A stretch of 64,000 nt of DNA from Lasioglossum baleicum (GCF_051020765.1 NC_134942.1:2108001-2172000), one strand, 5' to 3'; shown: positions 13,371-25,779, numbered from the stretch's first letter. Made by a program: numbers and translations. The notes: a model not told the origin generated them from the sequence alone.

Positions 13371-13780
13371 TATACAGGGTGGGGCATTTATCCTGGCCAC
13401 CTGGAATATCTTGAAAACTAAATTGCAGAGAAAAAATATTTCAAATAAAAAGTTTAAGTCAAGGAGGGGGACTGTAGTAGCAGTCACATATCCATTTTAA
13501 ATTTTCATCATCTTTTCAAGATCATTCCAGGGTCAACTTTATTTTTTCAAATGGAATGTCCTATTTTTATACCATAGATCGATAGAGTATCAAATTCTGA
13601 ATATAAAAATGTTGGCCTTCATATGTCCTAAACATAATAGTTAACGAGATATATTATCCAAAGAAGAAAGAAAAGTGTTTCGCTAATATCTCGTTAATTA
13701 TTAGATTTAGGACATATTGAGGTCAATACATTTTTACTCAGAATTCGATAGTCTATCGAAGTTCTTTGTGTGGCTCTTGG
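13371..13780 (+). repeat. TATACAGGGTG repeat with a long internal hairpin
   Basis: It starts TATACAGGGTGGGGC and then has CTGGCCACCTGGAATATC, a start seen in many insect dispersed repeats. Inside it, 13571-13655 and 13684-13761 form an imperfect inverted repeat of about 80 bp. The matched parts are CGATAGAGTATC/GATAGTCTATCG, AATTCTGA/TCAGAATT, TATGTCCTAAA/TTTAGGACATA and TTAACGAGATAT/ATATCTCGTTAA, across a short loop. A transcript would fold into a long stem. No protein is encoded. Confidence 0.65.
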
Positions 13781-15269
13781 AGAGTCACACACCAAATAAA
13801 AAACATTAATAGCTGTAGGCCCTACTAGCCATGCGTACCACTAACCCTCTCGCAAGAGCAGTCCTACCCGCGAGCCGCGAAGCGAGCGAGCAACAACAAC
13901 AACCCAACAACACTTTTCTCTCCATATTTGATTTTGAGAGTGACATGGTACGGGTAGGTAATCAATAAAATAAAATAAAATAAAATAAAAAGTACAAAAT
14001 ATCGCAGAGTATATTGATATACGATACCACGCGCATCGCTATAGCAAAATTGTCAACACGCTCGCGAGGCGCACAATGCACAAACATTTGCCTGTTGCCA
14101 GTGCTTTTAAAGACAACGACAAATGAGAGAAAACGACAGTAGCGCCACTCGCGATCATTATTCACAACATTTCAACTCAACTATCGGCCGTTGCATATTT
14201 TAGATGGTACGAGGTATCCATTTTTTATGTCCACAAAAATGAAAAAAATCATATAGAATGGAATTATTCTGGGTAAAGGGTTAAAAGTGAAACGCGACAG
14301 ATTAGACATCGCGGGGATCTCCGACCTGTGCTTGTTAAGAAGAAAAATCGTTCGTTTAAATTTCCGCGGACTAAACGAGGGTACGTGACTTCTGCGAGGA
14401 AGCAATCTGTAGACGACCGTTTTTCTTTGAAAAAGATGAAGTGTAGCGCGGCCGCATAATTCGTACCTTTCAGCCACGTGGCTGAATAACAAATCAACGA
14501 TATGTCCTTGAGAAACAAGAAACAACCGCCAGACCCGCGCAACAAATACGTGGCATCGAATGGCAACGAAGAAGAAAATTGAGCAGTGAACGGTAAAAAT
14601 ACCGATACGAGATCCGATAAAGGCGAGGGGTGAAACACGGGACACGGGAGGAAAAGACGGAAAAGTGAGCCGTGTGAGCGTGCATTCGAGTCCCTAAGCC
14701 CTAAGATACAGGTTGTACCAGATAAAGCGTTACAAGCTGTTTTCTCAGCATCTAATGAAGATATCGACTTAATATTTTTTCTTTTAATTGAATGGTTAAG
14801 GAGAGCTAATATCGTAGTATGTATTAAATTTTTGGGGGTAATATTTTCGGGAGTAAGGGGCCACCAACATTTTTTTAAATGGAAAGTATTATTGATTTTT
14901 TGTTTTTGCGACACCTCTCATTGAACTCAATAGCATTTACTTGAACGTTTTTACTTTTATTGCGCATAGTTACAGAATTATAACGGATAATTTGTTGTGC
15001 CAGAATCAATCCGCTGTAGCCGCACTCCGAGTGGTCCGTGGTTTTTCTTCGTTAATAAGTCCTAAACAAAGCCGCCGACGACATTTTTGCAAAGGAAAAT
15101 GTCGCTTCAAATGATCTCAGGCACGGATCCCATTTCCGGATGTTAATGAAATTGAAAATTGTTGAAAAATTTTAGAAATTTAAGATGCCAATATACATAT
15201 ACGATTTCTGCTCTATTAAAATCACACATTAAGGGAAGAAATATAACATTCAATTTCGTTTCTAATTCT
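13781..15269. other. No gene seen; repeats only
   Basis: It contains an (AAAAT)n-type array at about 13964-13990. A segment around 14725-14760 (ACAAGCTGTTTTCTCAGCATC) recurs near 44355-44385. A reverse copy of the ACGGACCAATC repeat lies at about 15003-15150. A 216-codon minus-strand frame spans 14264-14914, but it overlaps these repeats and has no conserved motif. Confidence 0.5.
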
Positions 15270-15720
15270 TGCAATAAATCTATGCAGACAATTTTTATAT
15301 TGCATAAAGATTCGCAGTCTTAAAAGCAAAAGTTATCGCAGATTTTATGCATTTATGACAAAAATAAGCAGGTGTAATTCGAAACAGTAAAAACATTCGA
15401 AGAGTGAAAAAAACTTGTGTTATATTATTTTCAATCTTTTATAAATATTAAGAAAGAAAACCAGCGTTTAGTTCACTCCAGTTTGTTGCAATTTAGGTAG
15501 ACAGTTTTTAAACTGCGGATTTTTATGCAAAATGAGAAAGAACTGTCTGCATTAATTAGAAGATACAGCAACTACATATACACATTTCTTTATTTTAATT
15601 ATTTTAATAAGATCAAAATGATGGAACAGCATTATTAAATTTCTTCGAATGTTTTCACTGCTTTGACTTTGATCTAGTATTTTTTGTTACAAATGCATAA
15701 AATTCGCCGTCAGCTTATCA
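15270..15720. mobile_element. Nested cluster of TAGACAGCGG-family elements
   Basis: Several termini of the family that is intact at 32513 and 60967 are piled up here. A forward copy has GATTTTATGCATTTATGACA (about 15340) through CACTCCAGTTTGTTGCAATT (15500). Then comes AACTGCGGATTTTTATGC at about 15510. An inverted copy ends with AATGCATAAAATTCGCCGTC near 15690-15710. The order is best explained by insertion of one copy into or beside another. Confidence 0.6.
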
Positions 15721-16400
15721 TTTAAAGCGGGAAAGTTTTTTGATTGTGGGTCACATCATTCACAGAACAAATAATTAAAACAGAAAGCGGTAGAAAATAC
15801 AGAATCGGATATTTCAAAGTAAATACTTGTAAAAATCAGCAAGATGTAAATTGTTCATTGATAAATTTAAATGTCGACCTAACGTAAGCAATACGAATAA
15901 GTCGAAACCATATCCTTCCATCTTTCAACCGATATGTCGCATAGATCGAGAAATTACAATTGGGTGGACGTCAATAAATCAAAACTATTAGCTTTCTAAA
16001 TGAAATATCTGTAAAATTTGATCAAAAAGTGCCACGATCTTTACAATCTGTCGTACATTCATTTTCCAAGTGATGCAGCGCGCACATAATACGAAAAATA
16101 TTAGACTAAACGTCGATAAAGCAAAATTATTAACTTCTTCCCTGAAATATTTGTAAAATTTTAGCAAAGTGTTGGAAAATATTCACAATTTCTTGTGCAT
16201 TCACCTTTCGGTTAATCTGTCGCGTGAATTCCTCGAGGAGTGTCAAGTTAAATGTCGATAAATCAAGATCAAGACACCATTATAGCTTCCCAAATGAAAT
16301 ATTCACGATGAGATTTGATGAAATCGTCCCTCGATATTTACAATTCTCGTTTGAACGAAAACCGTGAAGCACTTACCGCGACCGTCCAAAAAATCGCCCC

Positions 16401-16433
<33 letters not shown>

Positions 16434-17880
16434 ACACACGTACACAGAAACTGATGCGTGTAAAAACTGTAATCCGCGGTGGCCCGGAGCACTGAATCCA
16501 AACGGTACGTTTATCCTCGATCATGGAAAATCAAACAGCGAATCGGTGTAGGCGATACAATCTGTTCGGCGCGGCGCGGCGCGGCGGTGCTGCTAAACTC
16601 GAACGACGCGGGGCGCGGCGGCGCGGCGGGTCGGGTCGGAATTCGGAATTCGCATGGCTGCAGGCCGCTCGAAAAACCGCGTGAAACAGGGCCGATATGC
16701 CAACAAGTACATTCCATTCGATGGAAATAAATCCGACGAACCAGTCGCGGAAGATGGGCAAAGTATCGCGGGTGAAATTCGCGGTTCGAAGCGGGATATG
16801 TGAATGCGAGGATGGGGGAAAAAGCGTTTTGGCCACAGTACCTGTTACTTCTCTCGATATATCTCTCACTCCGTAGCGCTGGACTGATGCCGCACCACCT
16901 GTTCGTGTTCCAGATTCTCTGCCCCCCACCCTCCCACCCCCACCTGCACGGCTGCTACTGCGGTTCGCAGATGTTTGAGTATGCTGCTATCGAGGATTGC
17001 GGGTGCAAACGAATCTCGGCTGAGAGGATCCGATTAAGCTACGGTTAATCGAGTAGCACAAGAACGCGAGCCGGCAACGACAACGACAACGACGACTATG
17101 AGAAAAAAAAACAACGGCGACAAGGTTTTCAAAGGACAAATGTAGGCTAGCGAGGGGCAAGTGGATGAGTGAGGTACCAGGTGAGATACGACCGAAAGGG
17201 ACGAAACTGGTGGTCCGCTACCGGCGCCCGACGCTCGCATGATCGGGGGATGTTTCGGCGTCGGGGATCGCGACGTGTCTACTCGACGCAAGCTGCCTCC
17301 TCTGCCTCTGCCTCTGCCTCTGCTCCGCTCTGTCTTTCCTCCAACCCCAGAATCTGCGCTTACCTGTCACTGCGCACACTCCTGGTGAAAGCTACCCCAC
17401 AGGACGCCATGGGGCGGATCTATATGTGGGCTAATTGGGCTGCGAGGAATGGGATCAAGTTCAATACGACCGACGACCGGCGACCGGCGACCGGCGACCG
17501 GCGAATCCGTGAATCGATGGACAAAGCGGCGAAGTCGAACGACGATGGTCCCGCCGCGCGCCGCCGCGCCGCTGCTCCGCGCCACGCCGCTTTCTGAACA
17601 CACGGATTCAAAATATTGCCATGTCCCATCGATTCGATTCTCAAGTTTCTCTATGTACAGATTTAGAAGAGAGAATGTTTGCGGAAAACTTATGCTTTGT
17701 GCTCTATGGGAAATGAAAAGTTTCTGCACCGATTGCAACCAATAGATGCCAGACATTAATTAATTGGACCATTTATTTTGAAAGTGGGGTAAGTCCATTT
17801 TTTTTAAAAATGAGATATCACATAATTCGTGATTAATTTAGTGTAAACTTTTTATTGGTATCTAGTTAATATTTAATATC
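15721..17880. other. No gene seen; CpG-rich block at 16.5-17.6 kb
   Basis: The first kilobase is AT-rich. A (CA)n array lies at 16401-16431. From about 16540 to 17600 the sequence becomes CpG-rich (GCGCGGCGCGGCGCGGCGG near 16570). Several overlapping open frames there on both strands are expected from base composition alone. A CCTCTG array sits near 17299 and a 7-bp GACCGGC array at 17475-17502. The block could hold a promoter or untranslated first exon, but no direct sign shows this. Confidence 0.5.
17475..17502 (+). repeat. 7-bp tandem repeat GACCGGC x4
   Basis: Four perfect heptamers in the CpG-rich block. Confidence 0.85.
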
Positions 17881-18114
17881 TTAAAAAATGCCAATGCTTT
17901 GTTCAATTTGAAATTGGCCAATAAAAGAAATTGCGCAGCGTTTCGTCGGGAAGGTTTTGGGACAATCCGCATTCGAAAAAGTCCATTCGTTCAAAAGTTG
18001 TGACGTCATTAGTGACCAGAGACGACTTTTCGCCCTCTTTTGAGCACGTTTCTGCTTATAGCTTTTGACTGGTAGTACCAATATCAAATTGAGGTACTCA
18101 TTGAGAGAGGGAGA

Positions 18115-18118
<4 letters not shown>

Positions 18119-18148
<30 letters not shown>
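18119..18148 (+). repeat. (GA)n microsatellite
   Basis: An uninterrupted GA array of about 15 units within a longer purine-rich strand (about 18100-18185). Confidence 0.9.
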
Positions 18149-18155
<7 letters not shown>

Positions 18156-18193
18156 GGATTGGGAGAAGGAGAAGGGAGAGCGAGCGAGTGTTT

Positions 18194-18520
18194 CTAAAAC
18201 GTGGGGTACATTCTATGTGCAATATGTTTCGGATCATTGTCCTGTTGAAAATGAAAATTCTCTACCACCTCCAATTTTTCCGCACACCGTTTCAAATTAT
18301 CTTTTAATATTTGCAGATATTTATATTTATTTAATATTCCTTCGATAATAACCTGGTTTCCAACACCGTTGGCTCCCATCCACCCCCAGCTTCTCGGTTG
18401 GATGTAGGTTTTTAAGATCCATTTCTCTATTTGCTAAGCTCCAAATTTTGTGGCATCCATCTGGTGCAAATATGTTAAATTTGCTTTCGCCAGAGAATAT
18501 AACGCGTTTATTGACATATA
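18194..18520 (-). pseudogene. Tc1/mariner transposase remnant
   Basis: Read on the minus strand, 18520-18390 gives a Tc1-type catalytic segment (VIFSGESKFNIFAPDG, then a Trp-containing stretch and NLHPTEKLG). After a frame change at about 18380 the reading continues GANGVGNQVIIEGILNKY and ends with FHFQQDNDPKHIA before a stop at 18194. In the family these surround the second Asp and the third catalytic position of the DDE/D triad. The usual GGG..MVWGC piece between the two parts is lost and the C-terminal SPDLNPIE part is absent. It is therefore a short decayed fragment, not an active enzyme. Confidence 0.85.
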
Positions 18521-18969
18521 AATTAAAAGATCCGCAAAATAATGAATATGCAACAACGGGTGTCAGTATAAACTGGATTCAAACCTGATGTGTAATCCGG
18601 TTAGGTGATATAATTTTGTAGAACAACTAGAAAATTATCTGAAATAATTATTTAAAATAATTGTGAAATATATATATATATGTATATATATATAAAATGA
18701 CACGTTATGTGAAATAATATCTCGAATAAAGTTATTTCGATAGAGACTGCAGGCATGGAAGTAATTATAAAATAAAGTAACAAAGATATTTGAAATGAAG
18801 TAATAAAGATATTTGATATAATATTTCAAATAATGTTATTTCAGAAGTGGCCAGGTCTGGTTGCGGGCATAATTCTGAACTTTTTCGTATACATGTTATC
18901 GCCAGACGACATTCGTTTGCGACATAATTGCAAAAAACTGAAGCCACTGCACACAGTCCGTTTTATAAC

Positions 18970-19085
18970 GTACAGGGAGGGTGTATAAAAAGTAATAGTA
19001 ATTCTAAGAGTGGATGATCTACATCTTTGGATCACGCGGTAGACATCTGTAAAAGAAACTTTCCGCAAAATTGTTCGCAACAAAA
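18970..19085 (+). repeat. TACAGGGTGTA-type repeat, copy 1
   Basis: It shares the start (TACAGGG...GTGTA, AAAAGTAAT) and the block GTAAAAGAAACTTTCCGCAA with 25062-25160 in the same orientation. These are diverged copies of one dispersed repeat, probably an internally deleted transposon. Confidence 0.65.
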
Positions 19086-20379
19086 AAATTGATGTTAAAG
19101 TTTTTTGTACATCGACACCATTTTACTTATCGAGAAGAGAAAAAGTTTGAAGGAAACATATGTCGCAAACAAATTAATAATTATTGAGATATAAGCTGTT
19201 ACAGTTTTTGCAAAATTTGACAGTGCAATTACACGTACTACACAGACACCGTCTTCACCAGCTATCTCTCACTCTCCCTCCCGCCCTTTTTCTCCGTCGC
19301 CTCTCCATTCTCCATCCATCTCTCTTCTTCCCATCTTCTCTTTTTCCCTCCTCTGATCCCCCCGTCACCACCTATCCCACCATTATTGTCATGTTACAAC
19401 AAATTGTATACAGTTGCAGTTATTAGTGATTTATTAAATCTATTGACTTTTATGGCCGTGCTCCCAAGCACCATCAACAACGATTGGCAAATATCATCAA
19501 ACACAAGAAGCGCGATAAAGTTTAGTTCGACGACGTTCCTTCCCAATTTATTACAAGCATCGTGATTCCGTTCATAGGAAGCGTGGTTACGAGTTCATGT
19601 TACGTTATCGGCCTGTTAGCTCAACGGCAAAAGTAATCCTACAGGATGTACGAAGTCAGTTTTGTCTGAGGAAAAAACTTTAATAATTAGACTGCAGGTC
19701 TCTATGTTAAATAAACATTTTCTGCATCAACTAAAGAAAAATAATAAGAAAAAGAGTTACATAGAAATTGATTTCTTAATATTTAATTACGTTTTAAATA
19801 ACATACCAGAGATATGACTGTCCTATGGGCGCAACAAGAGGCTACAGTCTTCCCTCGCATAGTGTGACTTTCGTCTCTACTGATAGTATTAATTTTTGAT
19901 TCCCCCTTGGGCGGTCGGTCGCGCTACAATGCAACACGATCCGAGATCGGATATCGGTGAGGCAATACTAATGCAATGATGAAACTTTAATTCTAATTAA
20001 TTTTAATGATGAAAGTTATTTCGTTACGAAACCATTACCAACGGATTGGTGAATTTTTTCTGATTAAGGGAGTCTTTTCCAACAGACGACGCTCGCGCGT
20101 GAACACTCACGGTGGTGCCCGTGCCGTGCGTGGACTGGTCTGGTCATCAGAAAGAAGGTGTAGACTGTAGGTACATCATCCCACCGTGATTCCCCTCATC
20201 CGGCGACACTGGACTCGAGTAATGTACACATTGAGCAATTTATATTATATTGTATTTCAATTACATTTGATATTTCCATTACACTCATGATTCGCGTAAT
20301 TATCAATTACATGAAGTAAAAGGTTCGAATTAAGCAGTGTAAGTATTTAAATTAGCACAACTCTGCCGAGTCGGAATCC
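19086..20379. other. No gene seen
   Basis: It contains a pyrimidine-rich tract at about 19260-19380 and, near 20100-20215, a copy of the GGTCATCAGA repeat also found at 25.9 and 31.7 kb. A short TAGACTGCAGG end at about 19687 belongs to the 34951-type element. No exon is supported. Confidence 0.5.
20100..20215 (+). repeat. GGTCATCAGA repeat, copy 1
   Basis: It shares GGTCATCAGA, then GTACATCATC, CACCGTGATTC and CTCAT with the copy at 25939 and, more weakly, with that at 31697. It is a dispersed repeat of unknown class. Confidence 0.55.
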
Positions 20380-20530
20380 GTCCACTATAACCGTGCTCCG
20401 ATTGGTCCGTGTTTTTCGTTAATAACTCGAAAACAAAGCGTTTCAAACAAAATGAACAAGGTGCTTAGAATCACGAAAGGAATCGCTCCTTTCTTTCTGC
20501 TACATTCCTTCTGCGACACCCTGTATATCT
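20380..20530 (-). mobile_element. TATACAGGGTGTCGCAG element (short copy)
   Basis: Read on the minus strand it starts TATACAGGGTGTCGCAGAAG at about 20527 and ends with ACGGACCAATCGGAGCACGG. This links the ACGGACCAATC repeat (copies at 737 and 15030) to a TATACAGGGTG terminus and so defines an element of about 150 bp here. It has no coding capacity. Confidence 0.6.
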
Positions 20531-21221
20531 GTATATTTGTAGCATGCATGATTTTCTGATGTGGAAGACGTATATGTATAAATCGACTAAAGATATAAAA
20601 ATAAATTCGAAACAATTCAACTTTCATCCAAGAAATAAAGAAGGAGAGGCCTTTCATCGTCAATACGAAAAAACTATCATTTCGATTTGTAAATTTTTCC
20701 CTCCACAACAAGTAAAGCAAATTAAGAGTTTCCCATGTTTGCTAACGATACACGGTAATACTATATCGGATATTAAACTTTTGTATCGAATATTAACTTT
20801 CATGTCAAGTCGACTCTGTGTAAACACTCGGCATAATGAACAATCAATTTATGAACATTTGTTTGCATCACGGAATTTCTCATATACATACATATGTATT
20901 GTATCTGTATTAATCCCTTCAAAGCGCCAGGGTTAAATGTCATACGATTTTTCATAAAATCGTAATTCCCTACTAAAAATGATTAAATCCTCGGTAAGCA
21001 ACGCAATGGTTTCGTTAATATGAACGCTGCTAGCATGAATGTCGACGTAGCTTTGTAAATAATAGTGAAAATTTTTCACTCTTTCACTCGCATTTCGCTT
21101 CCTGTTTTAACAGAATCCATTTATTGATATCACTGATATTGACATCATGCATGAAATCCAATAATTCTATAGATTTTTCCATATATTACTGCAGATTTTT
21201 TTCGTCGAGATATCTAATGAC
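20531..21221. other. No gene seen
   Basis: A plus-strand open frame of 130 codons (20544-20936) is AT-rich and unrecognised, with no splice-site or start context to support it. Nothing else stands out. Confidence 0.45.
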
Positions 21222-21424
21222 TAGACTGCTGATGTTTATGCAATTTTCAATTTTTGTAGACGAACTTTAAGAAAGTGCTATGAAATAGAATTTTATTTTC
21301 CGTGCTAGAGTAGCTTTTTTAGATCTGAAATAAATTAAAATCGTACTGAACTCTGTCGTATTTGATATCCTAGCATTTTTTCAACATTTCTAAGAGCTAT
21401 AATCGCATAAAGATCCACAGTCTA
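21222..21424. mobile_element. TAGACTGC/GCAGTCTA inverted-repeat element
   Basis: The left end TAGACTGCTGATGTTTATGC pairs with the right end GCATAAAGATCCACAGTCTA. Length is about 203 bp and it is non-coding. The ends match those of the 103-bp element at 34951 and loosely the TAGACAGCGGAT family. Flanking TA is compatible with a Tc1/mariner-type target. Confidence 0.75.
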
Positions 21425-21516
21425 GTAATGAGATTGAATAAGGCACTTGTAATTTAGTGACGATGCGATGTTCAGTGTCTACATCACCCGATTTTGACAT
21501 CTTGATTTTCTCACTA

Positions 21517-22430
21517 TTGTTACGGATGGAGAAGAGATTCCGTTCGACTTTCTCATGGGAATCTCTTCAGGACCGTCTCTGCCAGGAAGCGTCCTACAAT
21601 AACCTTTCGTATCATTTCGTATCACCCTTTTAACGAACACCGAACTCTGGCTCGATTCGATTGGAAGTGACAAAAAACGAGAGTCTGGCTCTACATGATC
21701 TCAGATTATGAACAGAGCATCCCAATCATTTTAGGAGTATACGTACGTATAAACCCTTACATTTTTACTCTCGTCGGTTAGATCTTGTGTAGTCACGAGC
21801 AGAGTCACGTCGCGTGTCACATTCATAGAGTCAAGTTCAGGCTAAATCGGGCGAGATCGGGCTAAAGTTCCCCTTCGTATCAAGGTTAACCATATACATA
21901 GATTCCGCGAGTCTGGTATAAATCTTTTAGGCAGTGATAAAGTTGCTCCGAATCCCCCGCATTGCCAGTGCGTCAACACCGTGCATCCTAGTTCAGGTAA
22001 TATCTTCTTTCAATTCTCTATATTCTAAATTCAGTCCGTTCGCGACAATTACACAATTCTAATACAAATTCTTATAATCAGAATATATTTGTGTTCTTTG
22101 ATAATTCGCGCAAATTCATTAAACCCATAATTATATCGTCCTATATCCTAATCGAGTAATTGAACGTCCCCACACGATACAATCTTACCGCTCGGATTGT
22201 ATCAATTAAATTATACTAGTAACGAGGCCTACTAACAATCCTAGCGATTCCCTGATTTCGCATCATGTTCGCGTCCGCGCTGTTCTACAACCTCCTATTT
22301 AGCAGCTCCCCGGTTTCGCATCGGGTTCGTCTGCGCCTCGCGTCGCTCCTAGTGACTCCCCAATTTCGCATCGGATTCGTCTGCGCTTGACTCCATTCCT
22401 AGAGGCTCCCCGACTTCGCGTAATTAGAAA
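21517..22430. repeat. Possible LTR remnant with degenerate tandem repeats
   Basis: A TGTTACGGATGG start near 21518 resembles typical LTR starts. Near 22240-22430 two to three diverged units of about 51 bp repeat (CCCCGGTTTCGCATCGGG, then GTTCGTCTGCGC). No retroelement protein is present on either side, and no target duplication or matching second LTR was seen. A solo LTR is one reading; an unrelated minisatellite is another. Confidence 0.3.
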
Positions 22431-23149
22431 TAGTGTACTTATTACTTAATTTGTAAATTTGCTGTTCTATTTGTGAAAAATATTACGAACAAAAAATTAA
22501 TAGGAATTTGCATAAAATTACATTATGGAAAGATGAATAGTATTTCAATAGTATTTTTCAAATTATATTTATTGTATACTTTATTTCGTATGTGATTCAT
22601 TCAAACATTAATAATTGAAGTAGTTAATAGATTGAGAGTAAATAGGATTAATAATGATTGTGCATAAATAGTAACGTCATTCGTTCGAAGCTGTAGCAAC
22701 GTTCCAGTATTGATATTCGATGTTACGTACTGCTTTCTATTTATAGAACATCAATTGAAATTTGGCATACAGATGCCATCGACCAAGGATACCATATCTT
22801 TCTACGTTGAATCTGAAAAAATTTTAATAGTTAACGATTTAACTAAAAATCTTAATCCCATGCTAATCTGTAATTCTTGACTTTATGCATATTTTTCATC
22901 ATATCGTCAACTGTGCTAGTATTACTGAAACGATTAATATAGAATTTGATATGCGGTTTGCAAAGAATGTCTAAATCATTTCGAAAACATACATTTACAG
23001 TAAACATTGCTATCATTTGATAAAATATGAGTCACTAAACTAACTAATGATCAATTAAAATGGTTTTAACCTCGGCACACACTGAATACCGGAATATTTT
23101 TATTGGCCATATACTACGACAAATTAAAAGTTCTTAATCAAGTTATAAT

Positions 23150-23319
23150 TAGACAACGTATTTTTTATGCATTTATGGGAAAAATGGGTAGATGTAATTG
23201 ATACCAGTAAAAATATTAGAAGAATTTAAAAGACTGTTATATTATCTTCAACCTATTAAACTTGATAAGAAAGAAAAAAGGTGGAAAAGTTTTATTTCGC
23301 ATAATTATCCGCTGTCTAG
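23150..23319. mobile_element. TAGACAGCGG-family MITE
   Basis: The left end TAGACAACGTATT is diverged; the right end ATTATCCGCTGTCTA is intact. The inside carries family blocks ATGCATTTATGGGAAAAATG, AGTAAAAATATTAGAAGAAT and a run of AAGAAAG. The segment seen in other copies as CACTTCAGTTTGTTGCA is deleted. Confidence 0.75.
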
Positions 23320-25061
23320 TTATTATAATGGAGTACCGACGGCAGCACATTATAATGAGCGCATTTTTTAATATTAATATTCAGTAATGCAAAGTGTTCC
23401 AGTATTCGCAGCGCAAATAGGAAGAGGATGATTCTTTATAGAAAAAGGAGTTAAAAGTTAACAATAACATTTTCTTACACAAGACTGCGTTTCCGAGAAA
23501 ATTGAAATTTAAAAATCGTCGAGCAAGCTTGCTTCGTTATACAGATAAAGTAGAAATGATTAATCATGAACAGACAATGTTAGTTGTTACCAATTTAATA
23601 GTTCGTGTATTTTTATGAACTTTTAAACTCGCTTTTCTCTTGAAAACGAAATTTCAAAAACCGCAGTTCCTGCATATTACCTTCGTTCACGATAGTTCCT
23701 CTATGTATATTCGCCAAACACATCCATCTGCGTTCGCGTGGTAGCCTTGTTTTTACAAAAGTCAAAAAGAAAGGTGCACCAGAGAAAAACTCGTCCCTGT
23801 CCTCCTCTTAGAAGTAACACAATGAAAAATTGTAATTATTCAATTTCACCAGAAAACATATATGTTCTGAAGATGGTTTTAATTAACAATATATTGTCAA
23901 GGTCATTAAAAAGGTGAGAGGAGTATAAAATTTAATGCGAAAACGGTTTCGAAAACCAGGGTACCCACTTAAATCGCAGGTGTTTATGCATTTAGATATA
24001 CATATGTACACTGTACACAGTATGTTCGATTGTATAAAAGTATAATAAAATAAATTTGACAATATGATTGAAAGAAATGTTTATATAATATTCTGAATAT
24101 ACTAAAACTCTCATGTATGAAATTATTTTTAAGAAAACTGGGAATCACATAAACATCTCCAGTTTACTTAATATGAAGAAAATATAGAAGGAAGTGTTTG
24201 TATACGCCGTTTTAATTATAGCATCTGTTGGGAGGAATAAGATATTTTTACCGTCGTTATTTCAAGGTCCATGAAAGGTCAACTTGCTTTTTCAACGCGC
24301 TAACTGTGGCATTCCTTTTTCGGACTCTCACATCCAGCGATACCGATAAATTAGGTCACGTATGAAATTTTCATAGTCGCTGGTAAAGCGCAAACGTGAA
24401 CCCGATATGTATTCATTGTTTACTTTTTATATGCAGTTGTCCGAGCGCATGAATGAAAACCCATGAAATCACAGGAATGAACAAATATAGGTATAAGTAA
24501 ATGTACACACCCAATATTGCCTCGCAGTCTTTTAACTGTAAAAAATAATTATGTGAAATCGGTTAGAGAGACTTTTATACGTATATTTAATTTTATTCAT
24601 ATAAAAATTCTTTTGAAAAATCTGAAGCTGAGGTCTCTGAGACCCCATATTACCTTGCGAAGGTTAAAATATGTTAATGCAAATTGTCACAGAATAGCGC
24701 ATCATTACAGAGAGACAGGTAACAGCGTTACAGGATACTTTTCGATTAAAAATACAAGTGCTTTCAAAGAGCCATTGAAATCAGCTGAATTACATACGTC
24801 ACAGAAAGCTGTTGGAAACGAATTAAAATAATCATTCATGCGAGCCGATGCGAGTGCAATTTAATACCTACAAAAATTGAACAAGCTTGATACACGGAAA
24901 ATGCACAAACGTAGTAATAAACGTCGCCGTTAACTCATTTCAAAGAGGCATAAAATTGTAGAATATTTTATAAATCGTCACTGTGCAAATTTATGTAAAA
25001 AATTGCTTATTTACATCGATATATTAACAATCACTTTTTTGCAGCAAAATCAAATCTGTTA

Positions 25062-25240
25062 TGTACAGGGTGTAGAAAAAGTAATGGTCATCAGTCCTAG
25101 GGGTGAATCTACACCTCTGGATCGCTGGACATTTGTAAGAGAAACTTTCCGCAAAATTGCTTATACATACAAAACTTCTTTATTTTTCATTATTTTTTAT
25201 GGGACTTCCACCAACTTATTTGTGGCATTTTTCTGATTAA
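25062..25240 (+). repeat. TGTACAGGGTGTAG repeat, copy 2, plus CTTTATTTTTCATTATT repeat
   Basis: The first 100 bp match 18970-19085 (AAAAGTAATGG, GTAAGAGAAACTTTCCGC). The following part, about 25165-25235, matches 37256-37335 inside a SCAPER intron (CTTTATTTTTCATTATT, GGGACTT, ACCAACTTA, TGTGGCATTTTTCTGATTAA). The two parts belong to one longer element or to two adjacent ones. Confidence 0.6.
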
Positions 25241-25779
25241 AATGACACTAAACACGATATAATTTCAACTGTATTTAGTGGTTTAATTGACGATTAAAGT
25301 TTCGGGCACAATCAAGGACAGCGCGATCCGTGTTCACATGCTGTCCTTTCCTACGTTCGGCTTCCTTTGTACTTTCGACCGCGGTCAGAAATAACGCGAC
25401 TTTACTGTACTGCAAATTACAATCCACACGTCCGTGTCGATGAGACACAGATGACAGAACGTGATCGTGTGCGTGCCTCGAGGCAAACGAAATTTAAAGG
25501 GACATTCGTCGCTAAGCCCGTACCAAGTCATCGTCTACCTACCCATTCAGATCATCAAGTTGAAGCTACAAAATATGAAAGAAAACCTTATATCAATTGT
25601 TATAGATATATACTAATCCTACATTATAAAATACTAACGTAAAGTATTCTTACAAATAGTGCAGGGTTTTCTATTCCTTCGGCGAATCCACAGCCAGCAC
25701 ACTACCATATATTCACGCGAATACGCGCAAATAATTGTGCTTGTCTTCCAGGCTTCTATGACATACCACGGCAGTGACG

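Noticed and set aside
14264..14914. 216-codon minus-strand open frame
   Set aside because: Overlaps dispersed repeats, has no recognisable domain, and competing frames overlap it.
19608..19680. tRNA-like box A (TAGCTCAACGG)
   Set aside because: No matching box B and no cloverleaf arms found by eye.
20544..20936. 130-codon plus-strand frame
   Set aside because: AT-rich, no known motif, surrounded by transposon remnants; chance length in AT-rich DNA is possible.
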